A stretch of 64,000 bases of DNA from the NCBI GenBank assembly GCA_025998755.1, contig AP024674.1, positions 1,602,162-1,666,161 on the forward strand, in the 5' to 3' direction. The translations under genes and the position numbers were made by a program. Source of the DNA: Armatimonadota bacterium. Lineage in GTDB: Bacteria; Armatimonadota; UBA5829; DSUL01. The notes below the pieces were generated by a model, which ran no database searches, was not told the DNA's origin, and saw only the letters and a list, made by a program, of their open reading frames with translations. This document shows positions 45,401-51,518 of this stretch, piece by piece (position 1 is the first letter of the stretch; every line of letters begins with the position of its first letter).

Positions 45401-47710
45401 GTAGGCAGTATATGACCCGGGCCTCTGATATTCACCCGAGTCATCCTTGCCATCCCAAACAAAGCTGTAGGTTCCGTCCCCGTTATCCGTCATCAGCGCA
45501 GTGCGCACCAGGGTAGACGAGCCGTAGCGGTAAATTCTGATGCGCACCGGGAAGCCGGAATAGCCCCGCGCAGTGAATGTTACTGTGGCGCCTCTGCGGG
45601 GGTTGAACGAACTGTTGCTCCGATCCAGGCGGTCAATCCCCCGGACTTTGAAGTAGCCCCGGACCAGGGATTCCACGTAGGACGCGTCCCATACCACCAC
45701 CTGGCAAAGGTTGTAACTGTGGTCCTCCCCGTAGCCGCTGTAAGTGTTGCCCATCAGCCCGCTGTAGTTATAGCGGCTGACTCCGTTCCAGGTTACCTGA
45801 TAGATCCCCGGCGTCTCCGTCTCCTGCAGCGGCTCCTGGTACACCATCCAGCCCAGCCAGTTGTTGTAGAGCCCATACCTCAGGCCGGTAAGGCCAGGCG
45901 GAGCGTGAACTGTGATGGTGGCCAGTTGCGAGCCGGTTCCATCCGGGGAATAGGGGTCAGGGTCAACGGTGATGGCGGAGACCGAGAACGTGATGTTCAC
46001 CCCCACCGTCGGGTAATAGCGGCGGTCGCTGGCGGCATTATAAATGTAAGCCGTGTAAGCTCCCGGGGCTACGGCCTGCCCGCCGTCATCAGTCCCGTTC
46101 CAGACAAAGGTGTAGGTGCCATCACCGTTGTCCGTCATCATCGCCGTCCGCACAAGCGTGGACGGGCTGTTGCGATAGATCCGGATCCGTACGTTGAAGC
46201 CGGAATAGCCGCGGGCGGTGAACGTGACATTGCCGGTCACGGCGGCAAAGGAGGATTTGTCGCGCTCCAGACGGTCCACCCCCCGGACCTTGAAGTAACC
46301 GCGGACGATGGACTCCTGTCCGTTGGCGTCCCACACCACCACTTCGCAACGGTTGGAGCTGTGGTCCTCCCCGTAGCCGCTGTAGGTGTTACCCATCATC
46401 CCGTTGTAGTTATAGCGGCTGACTCCGTCCCAGCTCGCCTGGTAGACCCCCGGTGTGCCGCTCTCCTCCAGTGGCTCCTGGTAAACCACCCAACCCAGCC
46501 AGTTGTTGAAGATGCCATACTTCAGGCCGGTCTGTCCGGAGGCGGCATTCACCGTGATGGTTGCAGTTTGGCCAGGTCCTCCCGTTCCATCCGGGATGAA
46601 CGGGTTCGGCGCAACGGAGATGGCATCCACGGTATAGAGCAGGATCAGCGACGTGGACGAGCTGACATAAGGAATCCCGCTTGAAGCATTGACGACCTGC
46701 AGGCGGTACTCTCCGGTCGGCTGGATCTCGTTGGATGCATTCCGCCCGTTCCAGGTGAAGACATATTGACCGTTGCCGGCGGCGGTCATTGGAAACTCAC
46801 CCACCAGCGCACCGTTGGCTTGGCGCGTGATGCGCACCAGCAGGCTCAACCCGTCGGAGCCAGTGGCGGTAAAGGTGGCGAACTCCCCCGAACGCGGCTC
46901 GATCTGGGATTTGTCGCGGCGGAGCGACCAGACACCGCGAACCTTGAAATATGCGCTGGCGGGTGAGGTTAACTGGGTCCCGTCGGGTGCCCAGAGAACC
47001 ACATAACACTGGTTGTAAGAGTGATCCTCGCCGTATCCCCCGTAGGTCGAGCCCATGTACCCTGAGTAGCTGGAACGGGAAACCCCGTTCCAGGAAACCT
47101 CGTACACTCCAGGGGAGGAGGGTGCCGGAAGGTTCTCATTGTACACCATCCAACCCAGCCAGTTGTTGTAGATTCCCCACTTGTAGTTGCCGCTCTCCAG
47201 CGGGGTGGCGTTGATGCGGATCTGCACCACATTGCCCGCCGTGCCGTCCGGCACAAACGGCGACGGGGTGATCTCCGCCGAGATGAAGCGCGGTCTGCGG
47301 CTGATGACCTCCACATCCCCCCACGGGCCGATATAGCTGGAGGTGGCCAGGTTGAAAACGCGGAAGCTGTATACGCCGGTCTCAACGACCTGGTTGCTGT
47401 CGTTCTTGCCGTTCCAGACGCACGAATAGACCCCCGGAGATGTCTCGGTCAGAGCGATGGAGGATCGGACCACCGTGGTCCGGTCGGCGCGCGTTACGCG
47501 CATGGCCAGGTTGGCGACTCCTGCAGTGCCTTGCGCCGTCAAGGTTGTGGACTGATTCTCGTCCGCGTAAAAGGCGGAAGGGTTGGCACTGACAGAAGTT
47601 ATGCTGGTCTGCCCCGTGGCCGGCGCACCCCAACAAAGCGCCAGAATCAAGGCCACGATTGCCACAGCCGGCAGACAGCTTCTCTTGATCCGTTCCTTCT
47701 CCTCAATCAC
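39467..47710 (-). CDS. Giant secreted repeat protein (2747 residues)
   Basis: One of the largest genes such a genome is likely to hold. The GTG at 47710 is chosen: AAGGG stands eight bases upstream and a signal peptide follows at once (IKRSCLPAVAIVALILALCW...ATGQ); the frame is open to 47830. In order: ~140-990, four ~215-residue units of FlgD-like Ig domains, each with PDGT and, in the first three, NNWLGW and GYGEDHS motifs; more FlgD-like domains; ~1190-1280 a GSDN...DGEWS unit; ~1290-1400 a DUF11 domain; ~1410-1967 three ~190-residue units pairing a GSDxTxPVxQLxY domain with an FN3-like domain; CARDB-like domains; a Cys-rich stretch (~2590-2680, CCICKM); a Gly-rich linker; and a basic tail. 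No enzyme motif, no sortase or PEP-CTERM tail. Probable extracellular adhesin, scaffold or sheath component. Confidence 0.85.
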   Translation of the reverse strand: MIEEKERIKRSCLPAVAIVALILALCWGAPATGQTSITSVSANPSAFYADENQSTTLTAQGTAGVANLAMRVTRADRTTVVRSSIALTETSPGVYSCVWNGKNDSNQVVETGVYSFRVFNLATSSYIGPWGDVEVISRRPRFISAEITPSPFVPDGTAGNVVQIRINATPLESGNYKWGIYNNWLGWMVYNENLPAPSSPGVYEVSWNGVSRSSYSGYMGSTYGGYGEDHSYNQCYVVLWAPDGTQLTSPASAYFKVRGVWSLRRDKSQIEPRSGEFATFTATGSDGLSLLVRITRQANGALVGEFPMTAAGNGQYVFTWNGRNASNEIQPTGEYRLQVVNASSGIPYVSSSTSLILLYTVDAISVAPNPFIPDGTGGPGQTATITVNAASGQTGLKYGIFNNWLGWVVYQEPLEESGTPGVYQASWDGVSRYNYNGMMGNTYSGYGEDHSSNRCEVVVWDANGQESIVRGYFKVRGVDRLERDKSSFAAVTGNVTFTARGYSGFNVRIRIYRNSPSTLVRTAMMTDNGDGTYTFVWNGTDDGGQAVAPGAYTAYIYNAASDRRYYPTVGVNITFSVSAITVDPDPYSPDGTGSQLATITVHAPPGLTGLRYGLYNNWLGWMVYQEPLQETETPGIYQVTWNGVSRYNYSGLMGNTYSGYGEDHSYNLCQVVVWDASYVESLVRGYFKVRGIDRLDRSNSSFNPRRGATVTFTARGYSGFPVRIRIYRYGSSTLVRTALMTDNGDGTYSFVWDGKDDSGEYQRPGSYTAYVYNATSDVRYYPTASVNLLFDVDSISVDRDPFVPDGTPENVVTITVNSDPGQSLQYYIGHEWLGTSLDWTALTEVSPGVYRGTWDGVQRWSYQGYIPAHPYYRAQVLVRNADGIQAQTSRYFDVRGAHNISTASNEFTPGGGNVLNITVPGEPGLDLDVWVTNLATGVVTRKIQLVEASGSYTGAWDGKDEYGNFAGAGNFRLRPYARASQKPYYHYKDVTVRPAVFSVEANPDPFAPTGANQVTLTLRADAGQSGLYARIFAPSGSYAEVSFAEVGSEGTYVASWDGRISGDLASAGVYTIRVYTSAGVQFPQTGSLTVASVTGLILNPNPFEPGGGRTITITAEVGGGVSLDLEARIGTLKTLPLSGDGSGAFTAIWNGEVSPGVFIQAGQHTVYLYNSVTGQRYTPTATLNIVDNTPPQVFLTGGPSEGSTVLRNVSFFWSGSDNVTPSSQLVYSYRMDAGEWSAYSSATSAVFTLSDGPHTFSVRARDLAGNVGQPVERSFTVAVATLTLTKSASLSTAARGDVISYTITCSNNSQAVALGVRVTDPIPANCAYVSGSTRLNGSPVPDQGSQPAVAAGVNVGTLAAGASATITFDVTVSAVPNGTVISNTAYVSGSNLMSGASSNTVQTTVETPDVFPPETIITGGPGDGARLCEGNATFSFTGSDDTAHVSQLQYRWRLDGGEWSAFDAATSKAFTGLKHGAHTFEVAARDPSGKEDQTPAIRSFTVDLNPPVITGVSAVSGQSDIIVTWTTDEPATSQVEYGTSASLGSFTTVNTSLRTSHSMTVTGLEPDRLHYFRVRSKDACGRESVSETATVRTLVDTGLPDTFLTQGPQEGSTLCSSSASFCWSGSDNTTPVAQLRYSWRLDGGVWSEPSSETCHQFTALSAGSHTFSVRAHDSSGNVDPTPATRTFLVSLTAPVITNVTASAQPSQATITWLTDRQATSRVEYGTDPSLGLASPAIGGVRTSHSVTITGLSPDTLYYYRVISRDTCERQSESEVATFRTPADQDVPNTWFTSGPVEGGKACSPDPQFCWSGSDNATPVNQLQYSWKLDDGDWSAWSTETCRQFTGLAEGPHVLRVKARDTSGNEDATPAVRNFRVDTIAPTLWNVSVSPRSTSVIVSWITSEPCTSQVEYGLTDQYGQSTFVDTAPKTAHRMTITGLSPSTTYHFRVVSSDGCQTVTSDDATLTTSEIRPPNLLIQSLNAPVSVAAQQDFSVTWTVKNQAFGDAAGPWKDRVYLSTDEALDEGDTLIVDLTVPSGLAAPFSYTQTQNARLPIVAPGVYYLIAKTDAEGAVSELKEEDNTVAQPIVVALAQQLVAAPDPIPLNINPTVPVTGQITLSNLGTTNLTGLSFRVTGAPSNVSIQLTGVPPSLNALTGVRVGYSVLASDESVLQAAPEVVFETAEGRTAAVRFNLNVIPRQPKLVVNPGFLETGMPRGRQTIVECEVMNQGGVPATGLQVLAPAVPWLSLLSPSTIGTLAPGEKATITLALRPDADLPLGPYNGALAVNGNNAGVQIGFRFRAISDLTGDLKIYCNDEFTYFADGSPRVNNATVIVRDSITGQKVFEEISDQSGIVLREGITEGYYDVEVRAERHGTFKQPVLVEAGKLTEVIAFMPRQLVTYTWTVEQIEIQDRYKISIEAVFETHVPAPVVTVDPPYAFVPVLEGQTSVVEFTITNHGLIAALGTQINFGQHPDYYIIPLIRDIGVLPAQSSIVVPVLYRRRADGWPPGVPQVATLAGAEALQATAQAEGVRTAGEWDEPCDLSINGEVIYYYVCDGNRWRSESIDTTIFNVAKAIWDAVSCGFDVAVCASGIVDGVGLAKCPDAIRCLFQYACESLSALTGAPCCICKMTEAILGDTGALIDAAKCLPIPAPPPSSDTSGTWPGGGSGGSGGLGPGFRPVIGGGWGISLSGGSCGPLPSGGNSLAATSTSIVGPPVKKPGKDERPEDNGDAVIRKYGGKVIRTRVDVF
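41810..43480 (-). repeat. Three tandem ~570-bp coding repeats (GSDN + FN3 units)
   Basis: Within the giant gene, three in-frame units begin near 43480, 42920 and 42350. Each encodes a beta domain with a W-S-G-S-D-N-type motif and YSWRLDGG-like strand, followed by an FN3-like domain containing EYG and ITGLSPDT-like strands. Copies are clearly related but diverged. A lone copy of the first half lies near 43870-44145. Confidence 0.8.
44740..47290 (-). repeat. Four tandem ~650-bp coding repeats (FlgD-like Ig units)
   Basis: Units begin near 47280, 46620, 45970 and 45330. The DNA around 46365-46435 and 45720-45790 is nearly identical over some 70 bases (the NYxGxMGNTYSGYGEDHS region), showing recent duplication or gene conversion between units 2 and 3; the unit at 47020-47095 is more diverged and unit 4 lacks the motif. 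Confidence 0.85.
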
Positions 47711-47821
47711 CTGCAGAGCCCTTTCGTCTTCCGCAAATCGTCGCAGAGAGTTCACAGTCGGCATAAACCTTTGCCCATCATTCGGATCCGTGAAATCCGG
47801 CAGCCGCCTGGCCGAACCACG

Positions 47822-47966
47822 CTGGCGCAACAGCGAAAACGGGCAGCCGGTGCGCCAGGGGACACGGTCAGGCCTCTACCCTCCACCCCGCAGCCGGGAA
47901 GCTGCGGGCCTCTCTTTGCGCGTGGCCCTGTCGCGGGCCACCCGTGACGCAAATGTATTGCGCCAG
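47822..47966 (-). other. Highly structured noncoding segment before the giant gene
   Basis: Between the PEP-CTERM gene and the giant gene lie several strong stems: 47887-47894 with 47901-47908 (8 bp); 47922-47928 with 47935-47941 (7 bp), extendable by 47915-47920 with 47948-47953; and CTGGCGCA (47822-47829), which can pair with TGCGCCAG at either 47851-47858 or 47959-47966. Some pairings exclude each other. It may be a terminator of the first gene, a leader of the second, or both. Confidence 0.5.
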
Positions 47967-47967
47967 T

Positions 47968-48513
47968 CTACCGCCGTCTTCTGAGCAGACCGGCAAGAGA
48001 TCCTAACCCGGCCGTCAAGGCGAGCAGAGATGCCGGCTCCGGCACCACCTGAATGGTTATGGGCGGAGAGACGATCTCCGGCGGATTGGCCTGGACCCCG
48101 TCAAAGCTGGCTGACGCGATCAACCGGAACGTGTAGGTTCCGGGCTCGGCATTCCGAAGGTCGAAATGCCCCAGCACGATGCCCGCTCGCTTCCCGGAAG
48201 CAGGCAGCAGGAAGGCCTCCGGCATCTCCATGGCAGGCTCCGGGATCCACAGACGCGCAAACAACCCCGGATCTGGTGGAAACAGGTCGTCCGTCTTCAG
48301 AGTGATGCCGTCAAAACTGAGCGTGTGAGAGGAGTCGTTGTTGAAGACGGAGGCGGAGATGGAGATGGGAGACGCGGCGCCGGCCGCTCCGGTGAAATGC
48401 ACCTTCCCCGCGCCGTTCCCGCCGTGCAAAAGGAAGACCCATTGCCCGAGGCCAGCCACCGAGCGCTGCGATAGCGCAAGGATCACCAGTCCTGCCAGCC
48501 AAGCCACCCTCAT
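47968..48513 (-). CDS. PEP-CTERM sorting-domain secreted protein
   Basis: A 181-residue exported protein. A signal peptide (MRVAWLAGLVILALSQRSVAG) is followed by ~120 residues with a beta-sandwich look, then the C-terminal sorting tag: VPEPASLLALTAGLGSLAG and a run of four Arg. Such tags are recognised and cut by exosortase in the inner membrane, and the protein is then released or attached to exopolysaccharide. No exosortase gene is in the window. The ATG at 48513 has a GAGGGTGAG site; the frame stays open to 48573. It is the first of the three minus-strand surface genes. Confidence 0.87.
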   Translation of the reverse strand: MRVAWLAGLVILALSQRSVAGLGQWVFLLHGGNGAGKVHFTGAAGAASPISISASVFNNDSSHTLSFDGITLKTDDLFPPDPGLFARLWIPEPAMEMPEAFLLPASGKRAGIVLGHFDLRNAEPGTYTFRLIASASFDGVQANPPEIVSPPITIQVVPEPASLLALTAGLGSLAGLLRRRR

Positions 48514-48614
48514 CCAACTCACCCTCTGATTCTGCCCAACAATCCGATTCGGAAGCGTCACATCCAGCGACATAGTCCCACAATGTCACGAACGGAACTC
48601 CTGAATCTGGTATT

Positions 48615-48643
48615 AGTATAGCTCTCGCTTCAGCGAAATGAAA
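48615..48643 (-). promoter_or_regulatory. Possible promoter of the PEP-CTERM gene
   Basis: On the minus strand a TATACT -10 (48620-48615) has a weak -35 TTTCAT (48643-48638) at 17-base spacing, about 100 bases before the PEP-CTERM start. Confidence 0.4.
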
Positions 48644-48667
48644 CCAGTACAATTACCGGTTTTGTTG

Positions 48668-49120
48668 TTATTGCGAAGCATTGGCGGACAGGCCAGGCTC
48701 CAGCTTCTGAATGCGGGGAATATGACGGCCTCCCTCGAACGGCGTCTCCAGCCACACTCGCACGATGTCCAGAACCCGATCCTCCGGGATGAGCCTCTCT
48801 CCAAGGGAGAGGACGTTCGCATCGTTATGCTCCCGCGAAAGGCGTGCGCTCTCCTCGTTCCAGGCCACCGCGCAACGGATCCCGCGGACCTTGTTGGCCG
48901 CCATCGCCTCTCCGTTGCCGCTGCCCCCCAGAACGATCCCCCGGTCGAACTCCCCCCGCGCCACGGCCTCCGCCGCCGGGCGCACGAAATCCGGGTAGTC
49001 GCACCGCTCATCCGAGTGTGTCCCGAAATCTTTCACTTCGTGCCCCTGCTCGCGAAGCCAGGATTCGATCTTCTCCTTGTAGCGGAAGCCTGCGTGATCC
49101 GAAGCCAGAGCGATCCTCAT
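48668..49120 (-). CDS. rpiB: Ribose-5-phosphate isomerase B family protein
   Basis: A 150-residue RpiB/LacAB-family sugar-phosphate isomerase. The opening RIALASDHAGF, the anion hole GGSGNGEAMAANK and SREHNDANVLSLGER are diagnostic. E. coli RpiB has a catalytic Cys in this loop; here Gly66 stands there and Glu71 is present, as in actinobacterial RpiB where Glu is the base. It interconverts ribose-5-P and ribulose-5-P, or acts on a related aldose phosphate. Its ATG shares one base with the upstream stop (TAATG), so it is coupled to the creatininase-like gene. Confidence 0.92.
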   Translation of the reverse strand: MRIALASDHAGFRYKEKIESWLREQGHEVKDFGTHSDERCDYPDFVRPAAEAVARGEFDRGIVLGGSGNGEAMAANKVRGIRCAVAWNEESARLSREHNDANVLSLGERLIPEDRVLDIVRVWLETPFEGGRHIPRIQKLEPGLSANASQ

Positions 49121-50046
49121 TAACCAATCTCCCTTGTGCGGAATACGGTGGCGGTCACATCCGGGACACGCCAGTTCTCGAACCAGACAGAGCCCTCCGG
49201 CACCGGCTGCTGTCCAGGCCAGAGATCCTGCATGGTGGCGAAGGAGGGAAGCTCGGGCAGGACAACCTCCCGCCACAGGCGCTCCACCTGCTCGAACGTG
49301 CGCAGAGTATGTGCAGGGCGAAGCCGCTGGTATTCTTCCAGAAGCTCGCGCGCCTTCTCGGCCAGATAGCGCGCCTCATCCTGCACCATACGCTCGCCTG
49401 TCCTGCGATCGGCCTGCCTGACCGTGGGACCCATCGCGAAATGGGGCCCCTCGACGTCCTCCGGAGGGATACGTGAGAGATCTACGCAGGACGGATCCAG
49501 AGCCCACATCAGAGAGGTCTCGACACGCCCCGCGTGGTCGCCACCGCTCTTGCCGTCCCCGTCGAATCCGGGCTGGTTGGCCTCGAAATCCGGCAGGGAA
49601 TACAGGCGTGTCCCCACGTGCGGACGCACCAGATCCACCATACGATTCAGATCATTCCAGTTCGGGCCGTAGTGACCGGTCAGCAGAATGGCCGCGTGGA
49701 AGCCCATGGAGTCGGCGGTGCGGATGTGGTACAGCACGTTGCGGAAATGCTGCCACGGCGGAAGCGAAGTGAGCCATTTGCGCTCCACCTGCCCGACGTG
49801 ATTGTGTGCCCAGAACGCCGAACCACTGCACTCGTGAATATGCCAGAAGTCCGGCGGGGCCACGATACCACCGTAGCGCCGGGCCGCCTCGCACGCCACG
49901 CCGTGCGCCTTGAGGGCATCCAGCCCCAGGGCGTTCTGAGGACCGTGAGGCTCACACAGACCGTAGGTGAAATAGACCACCGGGCACTCCTGGAACGCCT
50001 CCTCCAGCTGGTCCGGGAACATCCGCTCCCAGCGCACTTCCCTCAT
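49120..50046 (-). CDS. Creatininase-family amidohydrolase-like protein
   Basis: A 308-residue creatininase-fold protein. The metal-site motifs are recognisable but varied: EPHGPQNALGLD (classical EQHGxHLPLxTD), the AILLTGHYGPN strand and GGDHAGRVETSLM near residue 175, which matches the conserved G-x-HAG-x-x-ETS. Family members cleave cyclic amides (creatinine, formamides in mycofactocin or riboflavin routes). The substrate here is unknown; coupling to an RpiB-type isomerase suggests a sugar-linked substrate. The ATG at 50046 has AAGGAG ten bases upstream. It is divergent from the ADP-ribosylglycohydrolase gene. Confidence 0.88.
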   Translation of the reverse strand: MREVRWERMFPDQLEEAFQECPVVYFTYGLCEPHGPQNALGLDALKAHGVACEAARRYGGIVAPPDFWHIHECSGSAFWAHNHVGQVERKWLTSLPPWQHFRNVLYHIRTADSMGFHAAILLTGHYGPNWNDLNRMVDLVRPHVGTRLYSLPDFEANQPGFDGDGKSGGDHAGRVETSLMWALDPSCVDLSRIPPEDVEGPHFAMGPTVRQADRRTGERMVQDEARYLAEKARELLEEYQRLRPAHTLRTFEQVERLWREVVLPELPSFATMQDLWPGQQPVPEGSVWFENWRVPDVTATVFRTREIG

Positions 50047-50153
50047 CGTTGTCTGACTCCTTTGCCGGACATTGCTTCGCACCCACTTTAGCGCATTTTG
50101 AGCCATACTGCGCTGGTCCGGACGGCGAGCTGGACGGCGGGAGACCTGCGGCA

Positions 50154-51518
50154 ATGTCTTATTACTCTCACCTGGATGAAAGATGGATGGCCCTGCGCGA
50201 GTGGCTTGACCTGAAGCGCGAGCATGGCGCAGCGGCTGACACACTATCACAGGAAGTGGAACGGGAGCTGGAACGGCTGACAGCCCTTGTCCAGAAGGCG
50301 GAGCCAGATGCGGAACTTCTGCGCCGGGAGCCGGATGATCTGGAAGCCATCCGGGCGCTGAGGCCGGATGGCCCGCGGAAGCTGGATCCCCTGCCGGATG
50401 CCGAGGAGCTGGAGGAGCGCATTCTGGGAGCCTGGCTGGGACGCGGCGCAGGCTGCACCCTTGGGGTGCCGGTAGAAGGGTTTTCAAGAGAGGAGATTCG
50501 CGCGGCCGCGGCCGCGCTGGACCAGCCGTATCCGCTGGGGGGCTACTGGACGCGCCTGCCCAAGCCCACACTTTATGACAGCACATATAACGGCCTGCCA
50601 TACCGCCGCTTCCTGCGGGATGAGATGATCTTCATGATGCCCGACGACGACCTGCTGTACACGCTGCTCGGGCTGTTGATCCTGGAGGAGTATGGACCCG
50701 GCTTCACTCCCGAAGATGTGGGCAGAGCGTGGCTGCGTTATGTGCCTTTCGCATGCACCGCAGAGAAACACGCTCTGGATAATCTCCGGCGCGGCCTGAA
50801 GCCGCCGGAGACGGCCTATGCCAACAACCCGGATGGGGAGTACCTGGGCGCCGACATCCGCGCCGACCCGTGGGGATATGCCTGCGCCGGGTTGCCAGAG
50901 CTCGCGGCGGAGATGGCCTGGCGGGATGCCCGTGTCAGCCACACGCGAAACGGCATCTACGGGGCGATGTACTATGCGGCGCTCATCGCAAGCGTTCTCA
51001 CGACAGGGGACATCCGTCAGTCCATCCGCGTGGCGTTGACCGAAATCCCGGCGGAATGCCGGCTGGCTATCGCGCTGCGGGAAACGTTAGGGTGGTGCTC
51101 GGAGCTTCGCGACCTTGACAGCGTGCTGGACCGGATCTTCAACTCGCACAAAGGGATGCACATCGGGCACACAATCAACAACGCCGCGCTTGTGACGGCG
51201 GTGCTTGAGCTGGAGTCCCCCTCATTCGAAAGGATCATTACCCGTGCGGTGATGGCCGGTATGGACACGGACTGCAACGGGGCGACGGCGGGCTCCATCG
51301 CGGGGGCGGCCTGGGGAGCAAGCCGCCTGCCAGAGTGCTGGATCTTTCCGCTCGGCAGCATCCACCGGTCCTACCTGAACGGGCTGGACGTATGGGACTC
51401 CCGGGACATCGCAACACGATTTGTGCGCGAAGCGCTCCGGATCCGCAGGGAATTGCTGAGCGAAGCCCGCAAAGGCCCGGAAAATGCAGCACCAGAGGAG
51501 AATATCTCGAACCGATGA
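50154..51518 (+). CDS. ADP-ribosylglycohydrolase family protein
   Basis: A 454-residue ARH/DraG-fold protein. Magnesium-binding motifs flank the helical core: MPDDDLLYTLLGL near residue 165 and AGMDTDCNGATAGSIAGA near residue 370, with ILGAWLGRGAGCTLGVPVEG (~residue 88) as the family opening. Residues 1-85 are an extra charged helical region, making it longer than DraG (about 300). It may remove ADP-ribose from a target, though many such proteins act on small molecules. ATG at 50154 with a GGGAG site. Its TGA overlaps the pepF ATG by three bases. No ADP-ribosyltransferase is nearby. Confidence 0.9.
   Translation: MSYYSHLDERWMALREWLDLKREHGAAADTLSQEVERELERLTALVQKAEPDAELLRREPDDLEAIRALRPDGPRKLDPLPDAEELEERILGAWLGRGAGCTLGVPVEGFSREEIRAAAAALDQPYPLGGYWTRLPKPTLYDSTYNGLPYRRFLRDEMIFMMPDDDLLYTLLGLLILEEYGPGFTPEDVGRAWLRYVPFACTAEKHALDNLRRGLKPPETAYANNPDGEYLGADIRADPWGYACAGLPELAAEMAWRDARVSHTRNGIYGAMYYAALIASVLTTGDIRQSIRVALTEIPAECRLAIALRETLGWCSELRDLDSVLDRIFNSHKGMHIGHTINNAALVTAVLELESPSFERIITRAVMAGMDTDCNGATAGSIAGAAWGASRLPECWIFPLGSIHRSYLNGLDVWDSRDIATRFVREALRIRRELLSEARKGPENAAPEENISNR

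Noticed and set aside
37354-45415. Long plus-strand open frames (604, 937 and 727 codons) opposite the surface genes
   Set aside because: They mirror the repeats of the minus-strand genes, are extremely Arg/His/Gly-rich and have no ribosome sites or domains.
41810-47290. CRISPR-like or satellite repeat array
   Set aside because: The repeats are 570-650 bp, in frame and coding, with no short repeat-spacer pattern.
47822-47966. Cyclic-di-GMP (GEMM-I) riboswitch
   Set aside because: A CGCAAAG string follows a hairpin, as in GEMM, but the required GGCAAAC strand is missing and CGCAAA instead pairs with TTTGCG on the other side of the hairpin.
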